Positions 49,981 through 59,718 of a DNA stretch of 64,000 nt are shown here, piece after piece. The number at the start of each line of letters is the position of its first letter. The first letter of the stretch is position 1. The translations under genes were made by a program, and so were the position numbers. Where the stretch lies: positions 558,001 through 622,000 of the forward strand of contig NZ_OY764190.1 of NCBI RefSeq assembly GCF_963668215.1, written 5' to 3'. The notes beneath the pieces were generated by a model. That model was not told where the DNA came from and searched no databases. It saw only the letters and a list, made by a program, of their open reading frames with translations. Source of the stretch: an uncultured Desulfosarcina sp. GTDB lineage: Bacteria; Desulfobacterota; Desulfobacteria; Desulfobacterales; Desulfosarcinaceae.

Positions 49981-52751
49981 TAATCGATCATATCGACAAT
50001 GTCCTTATACTGCAAAAGCTGGTTCAAAGGAAGTTTCAGGTTCACATCCAGGGAAATACCCTGAAAAACCGACCCCTGAGAGCCGGCTTCGACCCGCACG
50101 AAACTGCCGATCTCTTTTTTATAGACAAACGGCAGGGGCCTGGCCGGCTTGCCGTCGAACTGCAAGCGCATGATCAATGTCTCGCCCTCGGTGGTCATGC
50201 CCAGCTTGGCCCAATTGTAATTGTAGTCTTTCAACGCCTCTCTGGCCAGTTCCACTTGGGCGAACTGGGGCGTATCTGGAGGAATCCCCTGTGTGAGGAT
50301 CTCCGTTCCGGTAAGCTGGATACTACCTTCTTCGCCGGGTGTGGAAAAGAGGAACCCGTCGTCGAAACGGATGCTGCCGTTGCTGTATGCAACGGGTATT
50401 CGGCCGTTCACCGTTCCGCTGCCCTTGGCGTTGACGGCGCCCAATTGCTCTAAGATTCGGGACAGTCCCAACCGCTGGCAGTACAGGCTGATCTGGTACT
50501 CCTGCCGTTTTGCCGCAATGCGCAGGGACTGGGCGTCGACTTTGCCCCCGCACCACGAAAGCCGTCCTTTTTCCACCAGCATGGTGTCGGGCGATTCCAC
50601 CTGAAAATCAAAGCGACCGCCGTCCACCACGATGCCGCCCATGGCGGCGCGGCTGAACTGCAGGGTCTGGGCCGGTGCACTGCGAATCCGCGGCAGTTCC
50701 GGAAAAGAGACGGTAGCGTCGATGCCTTCCACCCGGATCTGTTTCTGGGCCATTTCCAGCAATCCGTCGGTTACGGTCAGGCTGCAATCGCCTTGCATCC
50801 CTTGGTTGGAAACCGATGCGTTCGCCGCGGCCGACACCGTTCCGGAAAGGGCCACCCCCTCCAGGGCCGGAACCAGCCGGCTAAGATCCGTGTCGGTCGC
50901 CAACGAATATGGCGGCACCTTCATGTGCAGGACCGCGACCGGATCGGCCGATTCGGAGAGTTGCACGCTGCCCTCGACAACTGCTGTCAGTTCCGGAAAC
51001 AGAGTACTGGAATGGGTGGCGGAGAATCGATAGGCATCCTTGCTGTGAGTCACCCGCCCGTCAAGGGTTCCCAGGCGATGGGCACCGTAGCGCATCCGTT
51101 TGACGGCAAAGCGACCCTGGGCCGTGCCCGCCGGGGTATTGAGACCATAGGGCAGGTCCAAACGGAGCCCCGCCAGTTCAAACCCGGCGGAATCGTATTG
51201 CAGCCGACCGTCGGACAAACTCAGCCTTCCCTGGACGACGGGGACGGCATCGGCATCCTGTCGGGCATCGACCGATACTTCCAGGCCGGCCAGGTTGCCG
51301 GCCAGACCTTGGCCATTGAAGGTTACGGTCGGCAGCTGAAGACGGGCATCCGCCTGCCAGGATGCGTTGGAAAAAGGCGCCTTGACCGCCATCTGCCCAT
51401 CAATCCGGGCAGAATCGCCCCGCACGGCCATGCCGGATACGGCGGCCTGGATTCCCGGCAACGCCATCTGCCAGTTGGCCTGTATCTCCTCTCCTTCAAT
51501 GCCGGCCTTCAGTTGGAAACGCGGTGAGCGGGATTGCAGGCGCACCCCCTCGATGGTCAATTCCAGGGGATCGGACTCCTTGGTTTCGTCTTCTTGGAGG
51601 GTCTTACAAGTAGCCGACCATTCCCCTGATTCGGAATTGCGGACATCGAAATCCAGCGTTAAGGGCACTGCGTTTGCCAATGCCACCGACTTAGGACAGC
51701 GCATAGAAAACGGCAGGACCGTCAGATCCGCCTGCCCGGCGATGGTGCGGGCATTTCCGGCCAGACCGATGCTCGCCGTCACGGTTTTCACGGCTACCCG
51801 GGCCGGGGTCTGGAGCTGCACGCCGCTCGCATCGATCCGCCAGTCGGCAAGGTTCGCCGAGACCGCCGAAAATGTTGCCGAGGCATTGTCCGCCCCAGGC
51901 ATGATCATAGCGTTCCCGATCGCCAGACGGCCGTCATGCCATGCGGCATCGATGCTGGCATCGGAGATGGCAAAGGGCTGCGTCTGCACCCGAGCCGACG
52001 CATCAAAGCTCAGTGCACCGGCAAGATCCAGGTTCGGGACGCGGTGAAAAAAGTCGGCAAAGCGGTCCAGGCAGATGGCCGAACCGTTCAGGCTCAGCGT
52101 ACCGGTGCCGTTTGCGAGGTCGGCCCGCAGATTCAGGGCGACATTCTGCTCGCCGGGGAACAGGCGCACCTCGGCCGCCAATTTCGTTGGATCGGATGGC
52201 TCCGGTGCGATATCGACTTCGAAGGGGATCCGGTAGGTCGATTGGCCCCATTGGAGCATGATGCTGGCGCTGCGGACCTCGATTTTTCCGAAAGTCTCCC
52301 CAAGGCCGGCCGGCAGCCCGCCTGATGCGGACGGCTCTGCCAGTGTTTCTTCGTCCGGACTGCCCTTCTCCAGACCCGGCAGGGCGATGCCGTTTGGTGT
52401 CACCAGGGCGTTGACGGTTACATCGTCAATGCGAATACGGCCAATTTTCTTGCGACGCAGATCATTGGGAGAATAATCCAGTTCCACGGACCGGATGACG
52501 ATGGCGGGCTGATGGGCATGGCCGAAAACAAAAGGCCCTGCCGCAGTCCGATACGGACCGATTCGGGAAATGCGGCCGCTGAAATCAGCAAACCCCAACT
52601 GCCGGATTTGCTCTACGGGCAGGTACCGGCCGGCCAGCTTCGGCAAAGCCAGGTAACCCGCGAGGACCAGGCAGGCCAGCAGGGCAACAACGCTGACGGC
52701 CGCCAACAGCATGACCGGCCTGCGGCTTTTCTTTGATACGGGCGGATTCAT
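49980..52751 (-). CDS. ydbH: YdbH-like AsmA-family intermembrane lipid-transport protein
   Basis: 923 residues. A membrane anchor near the N-terminus (LLAAVSVVALLACLVLAGYLALP) precedes a long periplasmic beta-rich region typical of AsmA/TAM-type bridges, with the conserved end region IPVAYSNGSIRFDDGFLFSTPGEEGSIQLTG and a C-terminal LQYKDIVDMID. E. coli YdbH spans the periplasm and, with YnbE, carries phospholipid to the outer membrane. ATG directly follows the stop of the TMEM43-like gene. An inverted repeat lies at its 3' end before ynbE. Confidence 0.9.
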   Translation of the reverse strand: MNPPVSKKSRRPVMLLAAVSVVALLACLVLAGYLALPKLAGRYLPVEQIRQLGFADFSGRISRIGPYRTAAGPFVFGHAHQPAIVIRSVELDYSPNDLRRKKIGRIRIDDVTVNALVTPNGIALPGLEKGSPDEETLAEPSASGGLPAGLGETFGKIEVRSASIMLQWGQSTYRIPFEVDIAPEPSDPTKLAAEVRLFPGEQNVALNLRADLANGTGTLSLNGSAICLDRFADFFHRVPNLDLAGALSFDASARVQTQPFAISDASIDAAWHDGRLAIGNAMIMPGADNASATFSAVSANLADWRIDASGVQLQTPARVAVKTVTASIGLAGNARTIAGQADLTVLPFSMRCPKSVALANAVPLTLDFDVRNSESGEWSATCKTLQEDETKESDPLELTIEGVRLQSRSPRFQLKAGIEGEEIQANWQMALPGIQAAVSGMAVRGDSARIDGQMAVKAPFSNASWQADARLQLPTVTFNGQGLAGNLAGLEVSVDARQDADAVPVVQGRLSLSDGRLQYDSAGFELAGLRLDLPYGLNTPAGTAQGRFAVKRMRYGAHRLGTLDGRVTHSKDAYRFSATHSSTLFPELTAVVEGSVQLSESADPVAVLHMKVPPYSLATDTDLSRLVPALEGVALSGTVSAAANASVSNQGMQGDCSLTVTDGLLEMAQKQIRVEGIDATVSFPELPRIRSAPAQTLQFSRAAMGGIVVDGGRFDFQVESPDTMLVEKGRLSWCGGKVDAQSLRIAAKRQEYQISLYCQRLGLSRILEQLGAVNAKGSGTVNGRIPVAYSNGSIRFDDGFLFSTPGEEGSIQLTGTEILTQGIPPDTPQFAQVELAREALKDYNYNWAKLGMTTEGETLIMRLQFDGKPARPLPFVYKKEIGSFVRVEAGSQGSVFQGISLDVNLKLPLNQLLQYKDIVDMID

Positions 52752-54305
52752 TTACCAGTCGATGGCCTGGGAGGAAAGCAGTTTAATTGCCCGCTCGTGG
52801 CCCAGCCGGGCAGCCTGTTTGAACACCTCGATGGCGCCTGCGGTGTCGCCGGACTTGTTCCGCACCACGCCCAGGTTGTAAAGGGCGCTGCCGTTTTGCG
52901 GATCGAGTTGGATCGCCTTTTCAAAAGCTTCGGCGGCCTTGTCGAAACGCCCGGCCACATAAGCCTGTTTTCCGTTTTTGATCCAGTCTTCGGCTGTCGG
53001 CGGGGCCGGATCGGAGGGTACGGCGGCCGGCATCGCCGGAGGCACCGGGGGCGGACCGGGCGGTGGCGGGGGACCGGGAGCCGGACCCTGCGCCTGCGAC
53101 GGAGTTGAAGCACTCCTTGCGGCCGGCTGCACGGGCGGCGTCAGCGGTGCCTTGGCGGGCTTGCTGGCCTTTTTTCTTCGCCATATCACCCAGACAACCA
53201 GGGCCGTACCGGCACCCATCAGGGAAAATCCCAGCACGGGCCGGTAAAAGATCCAGGCCACCCCCATAACCATTAAGCCGAAGAACAGGGCCAGCACAAA
53301 GGCAATCAGGCCGGTCCCGGCCGCCACGATATTGCCCACGAATGGAATCACGTCGGCAAAAACGGAAAGGGGCTTGAGCAGCAAGGTCAGGCCGATGAAC
53401 AGCATCAGCATACCGCCGGCACGCAGCCCCCAGGTCAGCAGGCGGTTGTGGAAATGAGCTGTTTTAAACATGTCGACGGCGCTGTGGGTTCCCGTCTGCA
53501 AAAGGCTGATGGTGCCGCCGGTTTTCGCGGCATAGGGGGCGAAGGAGCTGCCCTGCTGGGCGGCGATCAGGCTCACCGGACCGGGATAAACGGCTTTGAA
53601 TGTAATGCGGACGTCGCCGATGGCCGGATTGCCCGGATCATCCCCGCGATAGTAGCCGTCTCCGTGAATCATCCCCCGGCTGCCCAAGGCCGCGGGGACC
53701 GGCGATGAAGCATCCATGGACACGGGTTTCCAATTGTCGATTTCCTGGATTAAGGCAGGAGAAAGCTTGAACGCGCCCACGGTCACATTCGTTGCGTTGC
53801 GGGTCTGGGAGGGAAAGGGCATGGAACCCGGATTTTCGTGGCCGCTGCGCCGTTTGAATCCCGAGGAGCGAATGAGCGAGGAAGACCAGACCCGGGAGTA
53901 GGAATAGGTCGTCACTTTCTTCTCGCCGCCGCCGGCCTTTTTTTCCGTGCGTGTGCTTTTGGTTTCCTTCCATTGGTACATCTCCACTGTTCGTTTGAGG
54001 CGCAGGGCGGTTTGGGAAACGGCAAAGGTGCTGTCCGTCAGCGTCTCGCGGGTATCCGCCGTTCCGCTCAGGTGCACCAGCCGGCCCTGATTGGCCGGGT
54101 CCACCCGGTCGGGGGCAACGGAAACCACGGCCCCCTCCCCTTCTTTCAGGGTCTGGTAGCGTTTGACGGCCCGGCCTTCATTCCAGAACAGCAGGGGAAA
54201 CGCTCCCAGAAACAGAACCAAACCGAAAAGAATGCCCTTGAAAGACGTTTTGATGCGGCCGCCCCACGAAGTGTGGCTGACTTCGGTAAAGCTGTCTTCT
54301 GACAT
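52752..54305 (-). CDS. TMEM43-family membrane protein with C-terminal TPR
   Basis: 517 residues. A first helix (GILFGLVLFLGAFPLLFWNEGRAVKR) begins a long non-cytoplasmic part; three or so helices follow around residues 305-385, then a Pro-rich linker (PPPPGPPPVPPAM). TPR repeats follow (KNGKQAYVAGRFDKAAEAFEKAIQLDPQNGSALYNLG). The first part matches TMEM43/DUF1625 proteins; the TPR is an added module. ATG at 54305 follows GGGAGG. It is the first gene of the ydbH-ynbE-ydbL-hydrolase-mscS series, suggesting an envelope role. Confidence 0.8.
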   Translation of the reverse strand: MSEDSFTEVSHTSWGGRIKTSFKGILFGLVLFLGAFPLLFWNEGRAVKRYQTLKEGEGAVVSVAPDRVDPANQGRLVHLSGTADTRETLTDSTFAVSQTALRLKRTVEMYQWKETKSTRTEKKAGGGEKKVTTYSYSRVWSSSLIRSSGFKRRSGHENPGSMPFPSQTRNATNVTVGAFKLSPALIQEIDNWKPVSMDASSPVPAALGSRGMIHGDGYYRGDDPGNPAIGDVRITFKAVYPGPVSLIAAQQGSSFAPYAAKTGGTISLLQTGTHSAVDMFKTAHFHNRLLTWGLRAGGMLMLFIGLTLLLKPLSVFADVIPFVGNIVAAGTGLIAFVLALFFGLMVMGVAWIFYRPVLGFSLMGAGTALVVWVIWRRKKASKPAKAPLTPPVQPAARSASTPSQAQGPAPGPPPPPGPPPVPPAMPAAVPSDPAPPTAEDWIKNGKQAYVAGRFDKAAEAFEKAIQLDPQNGSALYNLGVVRNKSGDTAGAIEVFKQAARLGHERAIKLLSSQAIDW

Positions 54306-54460
54306 GGCTGCCTCCCGGGTATGGAAAGGAGTGTGAATTCGATCCGGGTGCAAATAGACCTGGATATTTTTTTTTCTAAATGATATTGGAGAGATATCTT
54401 TGTGTCAAACAAAAAGGCCAGCTGCGGTGGAATTCGTGGGTGGGCCGTATTTGCGAACAT

Positions 54461-55150
54461 ATGATCGAATGCCACGATATCACCTTTCGATATCCGGGAG
54501 CGGATGCGACGCTTTTCGAAAGGCTCGACCTGACGATCGACCGGCCGGGCTTTCATGCTCTGTTCGGCCCGTCCGGCGTCGGCAAGACCTCCCTTGCCAG
54601 AATCATTTCGGGGGATATCGAAAAATTTTCCGGCGGGGTGAAGATCGCCGGCGACCGGCCCTGCCTGTACACCCATAACCGCGAGCGGCTGCCCGGATGG
54701 TCGCCCGTGGGCCGGCACCTGGAAAAGACCACCCCCGCCGGCCGCCACACCCTGAAAGATGAGTTGATCGACCGTTTCGGCCTGTCGGAATTGATGGGCA
54801 TGCGCTATTCCCAGCTCTCCATGGGCCAGTGCAACCGGGTCAACCTGCTGCGCTATCTGCTCCAGGACTTCAGCCTTCTCATCATGGACGAGAGTCTGGC
54901 CAATGTGGATGAGCCGACCCGGCAGGCCATCCTCTACACCATCAAAACCATCTTTCCCGAGGCCGGTTTTTTCTACATCTCCCATAACGTCATTGAAGTA
55001 TGCCGGTTCTGCGACCGGATCGTGGTCTTTCGCGGCGCCCATAAATCGCCCCAGATCCTTCAGGTCGGCGGCCAGAACCACTACGCAGACCGCCCCCTGG
55101 ACAAGGCCGCTTTGGAGCGGTCCATGCTGGAGGTGATCAATGCTGCCTAG
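54461..55150 (+). CDS. ABC transporter ATP-binding protein (nitrate/taurine-type)
   Basis: 229 residues. Walker A GPSGVGKTS, a slightly degenerate signature LSMGQ (usually LSGGQ), Walker B LLIMDE and an H-loop in YISHN. It belongs with the NMT1/TauB-type importers and pairs with the permease, with which it overlaps by 11 bp. The ATG at 54461 gives the MIECHDITFRYPG start; an in-frame longer version to 54380 begins before the normal N-terminus. Confidence 0.88.
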   Translation: MIECHDITFRYPGADATLFERLDLTIDRPGFHALFGPSGVGKTSLARIISGDIEKFSGGVKIAGDRPCLYTHNRERLPGWSPVGRHLEKTTPAGRHTLKDELIDRFGLSELMGMRYSQLSMGQCNRVNLLRYLLQDFSLLIMDESLANVDEPTRQAILYTIKTIFPEAGFFYISHNVIEVCRFCDRIVVFRGAHKSPQILQVGGQNHYADRPLDKAALERSMLEVINAA

Positions 55151-55889
55151 ACGCATCGTTCAGTTTCTCATCGTCTATCTGCTGGGCGTCGGCCTGCTGA
55201 TGAGCATCAAGCTTTTTCTGGGACTGTCCGACTACGTCATTCCGGGTCCGGCAAGCGTCTGGCATACGGGCCGGATGGAGTTTTTGCGCTATGCCGGCGA
55301 TGTGCTCGACACCTTCGGCGTGGCTGTCGTCGGCCAGGTGCTCTCCATCATCCTGGCCACAGCCGTTGGCGTGGCCGGCAGACGGGCCACCTGGCTGGGA
55401 TCCTTTATCAAGGTCGCGGCCTACAATGTCCAGGCCTATCCCATCGTGGCCATCGCCCCCATCCTGTTCATCCTGCTGGGCGACGGCTTTTTAACCCGCC
55501 TGTTCATCGCCGCCATGATCTGCTATTTCCCTTTGCTCCTGTCCGTAATCGGCATTATGAGCGAACCGGTTGCCGATATCGAGCATTTTTACCGGGTGAC
55601 CGGGCGGCTGCGCTGGCAGCTGGAGGTCAAAATCCGGGCCTTCGAAAACCTTCACAAGCTGACTACGGTGATCTCGGGAAGCGCGACCCTGGCCATGGCC
55701 GGAACCATTGTGGCCGAGTTCATCGCGGCCAATGCCGGCATCGGCTACAGCATCCGCATCGCCCTTTACCAGAGCGACCTGGCCAAGATCCTGGTGGCGC
55801 TGTTTATTATCGGCATCACCCTGTCCCTGTATCAGGGGCTGCTGGAGCTGCTCGGGGCCGGTGTCAAAAAAGCCTGGGCCGCCGGATAG
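55140..55889 (+). CDS. ABC transporter permease (BPD_transp_1, TauC/SsuC-like)
   Basis: 249 residues, about six membrane helices, with an EAA-like loop around FENLHKLTTVISGSATLAMAGTIVAEFIAAN. Start overlaps the ATPase gene, so the two are coupled. The substrate is set by the binding protein downstream; NMT1-type systems import pyrimidine (thiamine-precursor), sulfonate or nitrate-like compounds. Confidence 0.9.
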   Translation: MLPRRIVQFLIVYLLGVGLLMSIKLFLGLSDYVIPGPASVWHTGRMEFLRYAGDVLDTFGVAVVGQVLSIILATAVGVAGRRATWLGSFIKVAAYNVQAYPIVAIAPILFILLGDGFLTRLFIAAMICYFPLLLSVIGIMSEPVADIEHFYRVTGRLRWQLEVKIRAFENLHKLTTVISGSATLAMAGTIVAEFIAANAGIGYSIRIALYQSDLAKILVALFIIGITLSLYQGLLELLGAGVKKAWAAG

Positions 55890-55923
55890 GAAAACTTTCT
55901 TTTCAAAAAACGGAGGTCGAGCC

Positions 55924-56919
55924 ATGCGAGCATCCTGGCACGGATATCGATTTATTCTTCCGGCGTTGCTATTGGTCGTCTTCAGCGTTTGGACGACACC
56001 CCAAACGGCCGTGGCCGGGGAGAAGGTAGCCTACCGCCTGAAATGGCTGATCAATGCCAGTACTGCCGGCGATGTCTTTGCAGCTAGTCGGGGACTGTTC
56101 GCGGACCAGGGGCTGGACGTGGACGTCAAGGCCGGGGGGCCGGAACGCGACGCCATTCGCGAACTGGAGTTGGGTTACGCCCAGTTTGGCGTTGCCTCGG
56201 CGGACCAGGTCATCCGGGCGTTGTCCAAAGGGGCCTCGGTCGTGGTGCTGGCCCAGTTGTTTCAGGTCAATCCCCTCCAATGGATCTATCGAACCAAAGA
56301 TTGCACCATCGAGAAAACGCAGGATCTGGCGGGGCGCACCGTCGGCATTACCTACGGCGGCAACGATGAAACCATCATGCGGGCCCTTTTGGCCGGCGCG
56401 GGCCTGCAGGAAAATCAGGTCCGCCTGGCCAGCGTGCGCTACGACTACACCCCCTTTTTGAATGGCAGCGTCCCCATTTGGCCGGTCTACCGCAACACCC
56501 AGGGGATCTATCTGACGGACAAACTCGCTTCGGCAGGAGAACAGGTGGCTTTTTTCGACCCTTCGGCCCATGGGGTCCGCTTTGTGGCCAACAGCGTGGT
56601 CACCTCACAAAAAATGATCGAGCAGCACCCCGACATGGTGAAGCGATTCGTCCGGTCCCTGTTGGCCGGCTGGGAGGCGGCCATGAAGCCGTCCAACGAA
56701 TCCGAGGTCATCCAGGTTCTGGCCAAATCCGACCCGGACACCTTGCCTGAAGTGATGCGCCGCCAACTGGCGGTGACCCGTCGCATGGTCCTACCGGACC
56801 CAACGGTTCCTTTGGGCCGCATCGACAAGGCGGCCTGGCAGCAGACCGAGCAGATCATGGTCGCGCAGAAACTGGTCCCGGGACCGGTCGGGGTGGTCGA
56901 ACGGCTCGTTGAACCCTGA
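55924..56919 (+). CDS. ABC transporter substrate-binding protein, NMT1/THI5-like
   Basis: 331 residues. A signal peptide (FILPALLLVVFSVWTTPQTAVAG) precedes the NMT1 fold: YRLKWLINASTAGDVFAASRGLFADQGLDV, ELELGYAQFGVASADQVIRALSKGA and DLAGRTVGITYGGNDET. THI5-like proteins bind HMP or formylaminopyrimidine-type thiamine precursors, but the same fold serves taurine and nitrate transporters. thiE is present elsewhere in the window; no thiamine riboswitch was recognised, so the substrate is left open. SD GGAGG precedes the ATG, 34 bp after the permease. Confidence 0.87.
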   Translation: MRASWHGYRFILPALLLVVFSVWTTPQTAVAGEKVAYRLKWLINASTAGDVFAASRGLFADQGLDVDVKAGGPERDAIRELELGYAQFGVASADQVIRALSKGASVVVLAQLFQVNPLQWIYRTKDCTIEKTQDLAGRTVGITYGGNDETIMRALLAGAGLQENQVRLASVRYDYTPFLNGSVPIWPVYRNTQGIYLTDKLASAGEQVAFFDPSAHGVRFVANSVVTSQKMIEQHPDMVKRFVRSLLAGWEAAMKPSNESEVIQVLAKSDPDTLPEVMRRQLAVTRRMVLPDPTVPLGRIDKAAWQQTEQIMVAQKLVPGPVGVVERLVEP

Positions 56920-56975
56920 CGGTTTGGCAAATGAGCGGGAACGAAGCAGATGCGGTGCCCTGGGAACGCCTGCGC

Positions 56976-57719
56976 CTATTCGGGGTATTGTTCCTTGACC
57001 TTGGCATGCAGCTTCTGGGAGCGCATCCACAGATAGCCCGTATCGGACTGGTGGTCATAGTCCAGCTGCCGGTCGGTTCCTCCGCCGCGCCAGCGAAATT
57101 TATCCGGTTGGCCGGCAACCGGGTCGGTTTCGCCGTAGCGTCGGAAGGCCTCGGCTTTTAAATCGAGGAAGTCCATGTAATTGCTGACTTCGATAAGGAT
57201 GATGTATAATTGGTTTTTCCAGAAACCGAAAACGATATTGTCCACCTGCGCACGAACGAACCGCTTGTCGGCTTTTGGCCGGCTGTACTGCCGAACCCCT
57301 CCGTAGGCGGGATCGGTCTGGATGAATTCGAGGCCGTCGATCTGCGAGGGCGGCTGACCCCATTTCAACCCCATATACCCGGCATTGTCGCCGGTCGATT
57401 CCGGGGGGCCAGGCAGCCGGTCGGGCACGCCGATATCGGCAGGCGCCGACGGTTCGGGCATTGACGGCGGGGCCAGCGGTTTTGGGGGCGGCGGTGCCGG
57501 TTCGGCCGGGGTCCGTGAATGGATCAGGCGCTCCACGGCTTGCGCATCGACTCGAACCACCCGGCCGTCGCGATAGTAGCTGACGACCCCGTTCTCTTCC
57601 CAGGCCTTGGACGTCTGGAACATCTCACCGGATTTGAGGATGACCGTATCGGCATCAACCGGGCCGACGCCAACGGCAATGAGGATGGAAAAAATCAAGA
57701 AGATCCATTTGCTCTGCAT
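56976..57719 (-). CDS. Secreted protein of unknown function with proline-rich linker (247 aa)
   Basis: A signal peptide (IFLIFSILIAVGVGPVDA) is followed by a small N-terminal part (TVILKSGEMFQTSKAWEENGVVSYYRDGRVVRV) that resembles a DUF4124/SH3-like strand module, a Pro-rich linker (EPAPPPPKPLAPPSMPEP) and a C-terminal globular domain. No catalytic motif was recognised. GGAAGG lies before the ATG at 57719; a frame to 57776 is less likely. It is convergent with the ABC importer. Confidence 0.72.
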   Translation of the reverse strand: MQSKWIFLIFSILIAVGVGPVDADTVILKSGEMFQTSKAWEENGVVSYYRDGRVVRVDAQAVERLIHSRTPAEPAPPPPKPLAPPSMPEPSAPADIGVPDRLPGPPESTGDNAGYMGLKWGQPPSQIDGLEFIQTDPAYGGVRQYSRPKADKRFVRAQVDNIVFGFWKNQLYIILIEVSNYMDFLDLKAEAFRRYGETDPVAGQPDKFRWRGGGTDRQLDYDHQSDTGYLWMRSQKLHAKVKEQYPE

Positions 57720-57892
57720 CGATACGAACCTTCCGAATGGGCGGTGAATCGGAGAAAACGGCACGCCTGGTTCCATGGGACACAGGGTATCGCCCTTCCC
57801 GCCCCTCTGTCAATTCTCAAAGAAAAAGCTTTGAATTTCTCATGACAATGGCATAAGCTGCCGCTTCCAATGATCATGGCAAGGAGGTGCCA

Positions 57893-58300
57893 TTGGCATC
57901 CAGAGCGGACAAGCCCCGCCGACAGCCGGAACCGCCGCGCGTATGGACCTATACGCTGCCCGGCGGCCACCGGGTGCTGGCCGGCAAAACCGATGCCGAC
58001 AACGACCGGCTCAGCCTGAAAATCGCCGGTCCCGGGGATTGGTGGTTTCATGTGCGTGGCATGCCTGGCAGCCACGTAATCCTCAAAACCGCCGACGGGG
58101 GGGAGCCGGATCGGCAGACCCTGGAGCGAGCGGCCGCCATTGCCGCTTACCACAGCAAAGCCAGAACAGGCGGCGTCGCTGCCGTTTCCGGAACGCTGGC
58201 GCGCTATGTGACCAAACCCCGCGGTGCCAAACCGGGCAGCGTGAGTATCCGCAAAGAACGCGTCTTCAAAGTCCGGCCGGCCCTGCCGGAAACCACATAG
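57893..58300 (+). CDS. NFACT-R (DUF814) RNA-binding domain protein
   Basis: 135 residues. It contains the NFACT-R core: LPGGHRVLAGKTDADNDRLSLKIAGPGDWWFHVRGMPGSHVIL, then AAAIAAYHSKARTGG and VTKPRGAKPGSVSI. In RqcH/FbpA/Tae2 proteins this module is fused to other domains; here it stands alone. TTG is chosen because AAGGAGG sits at the right distance; the alternative GTG at 57887 would overlap the SD. Confidence 0.85.
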   Translation: MASRADKPRRQPEPPRVWTYTLPGGHRVLAGKTDADNDRLSLKIAGPGDWWFHVRGMPGSHVILKTADGGEPDRQTLERAAAIAAYHSKARTGGVAAVSGTLARYVTKPRGAKPGSVSIRKERVFKVRPALPETT

Positions 58301-58360
58301 CAACGGAACCGCCGGCCCGAATTGCCATCCACCCCAAACCGATGCTGAAAGGATCGTTCA

Positions 58361-58885
58361 ATGCTGTACCAATTTGACAGGAAACAGCCCCAAGTGGAAG
58401 CGGGAACCTATGTCAGCGAGCTGGCCCATGTCATCGGAGACGTGATTATCGGCAAACAATGCTACATCGGCCATGGCGCCATCATTCGTGGAGACTACGG
58501 CCGTATTGTCATCGGCGACGGCACAGCCGTTGAGGAAGGCGTTGTTATTCACGCACCGCCCGGTGACACCCATACCATCGGAAGCAAGGTCACAATAGGG
58601 CATGGCGCCATTCTTCATGGAAGATCCATCGGTGATCTGGCCGTAATCGGCATGGGATCGGTGCTCAGCATTTTCAGCCAGGTGGGGCAGCGCAGTATCG
58701 TCGCCGAGGGCAGCGTGGTCAAACTGAACCAGGTGATTCCAGAAAAGGTGGTCGTTGCGGGGAACCCCGCCAAGGTGGTACGGGCGGTCAGCACACAGGA
58801 TGAAGAAATGTGGGCCTACGGCAAGCAGGTCTATATCGATCTGGCCGCCAAATACCTCGAACAGGGAATGATTCCCGTCTCCTGA
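58361..58885 (+). CDS. Gamma-class carbonic anhydrase-like hexapeptide protein
   Basis: 174 residues of left-handed beta-helix: repeats of the [LIV]-G-x4 type (VIIGKQCYIGHGAIIRGDYGRIVIGDGTAVEEGVVIHAPPGDTHTIGSKVTIGHGAILHG). Zinc-type His residues occur in IHAPP and IGHGAILHG. Often called YrdA/PaaY-like. Whether it hydrates CO2, which would matter near a CO2-fixing pathway, is unproven. SD AAAGGA. It faces a STAS gene on the opposite strand. Confidence 0.9.
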   Translation: MLYQFDRKQPQVEAGTYVSELAHVIGDVIIGKQCYIGHGAIIRGDYGRIVIGDGTAVEEGVVIHAPPGDTHTIGSKVTIGHGAILHGRSIGDLAVIGMGSVLSIFSQVGQRSIVAEGSVVKLNQVIPEKVVVAGNPAKVVRAVSTQDEEMWAYGKQVYIDLAAKYLEQGMIPVS

Positions 58886-58894
58886 ACCGGCGGT

Positions 58895-59179
58895 TCATTG
58901 CAGCCAGGGCCTGGCAAGCCGCCGGCCATGGTTGCCGAAAAAAACGAGTTTCGGGCAGCGCAGGCCGGCAAGGTTGCGCTGCAAAACCGCCTGGCCGAAA
59001 GGGTGCACCGCTTTCAACCTGCTGGTGTCGATCACCACCCGGTCCACGCCCTGCTCGCAGGAGGTCAAGGCGTTGATCAATTCATGGGCGGAAGTGCCGT
59101 CGAAATCACCGTCGAGGGCAAGGCGGACACTGTTCTTGGATTTGCTGCGAAGTCGATAAATCTTGAAGTTCACGGCCAT
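58895..59179 (-). CDS. STAS-domain protein (94 aa)
   Basis: Short STAS-like fold: VRLALDGDFDGTSAHELINALTS, VDRVVIDTSRLKAVHPFGQAVL. The usual phospho-serine position falls in the VHPFG loop and is replaced by Pro/Phe, so classical RsbV-type phosphorylation is doubtful. SD GGAAGG precedes the ATG. It is unlinked to a visible kinase. Confidence 0.75.
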   Translation of the reverse strand: MAVNFKIYRLRSKSKNSVRLALDGDFDGTSAHELINALTSCEQGVDRVVIDTSRLKAVHPFGQAVLQRNLAGLRCPKLVFFGNHGRRLARPWLQ

Positions 59180-59718
59180 CGGCTGCCTTCCTTTCGGCCG
59201 CCATCCAGCGGCGGCTCCGTTGCCGACCAGGGATATCGGAGATGGGTGATCGGCGGTGGGGACGGGAAAAGCGGTGAAACGGCGGGAAGTTCAAACGGGA
59301 GGCCGGATATTCGGTCCAGACAGATCCCATGGTCAGCCTTCGCTTGCCGCTCCATTCAAATCGGATTGCCGGTTCACGCTTCATTAAAAAAGAGAGCAAT
59401 GATAATGCCGTTTTTTATCCGGCAGGCGATAAATTTAATTTTTATTTTGATATCAACAAGATAACTTTCATTTCAAGCTCATCGAAAAGACTTCTTCCGA
59501 TTGAATTAGGAAACTCGCTACCCACGATCCATGAAATTTATGTTATAGTGTTTGCAACTGTCTCTTTCGGTGGCCCCATTCCAAGATAAGCTAAAGTTTT
59601 CAGTTGAGATTCCGATGATAGCCCCAATCGGATGATCACTTTTACGAACACGACGAAAACCGGCAAACCGGCCCTTCACGGACGGCAGCAAGCGATGGCA
59701 ACAGCAGGATAGAATTTC
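59180..59718. other. 539-bp gap upstream of the FapA-like gene
   Basis: No gene is supported. The central part (roughly 59400-59500) is very AT-rich and could hold promoters for both flanking genes. TCCGAT and ATCGGA near 59611-59632 form a small inverted repeat. No terminator or riboswitch was recognised. Confidence 0.5.
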
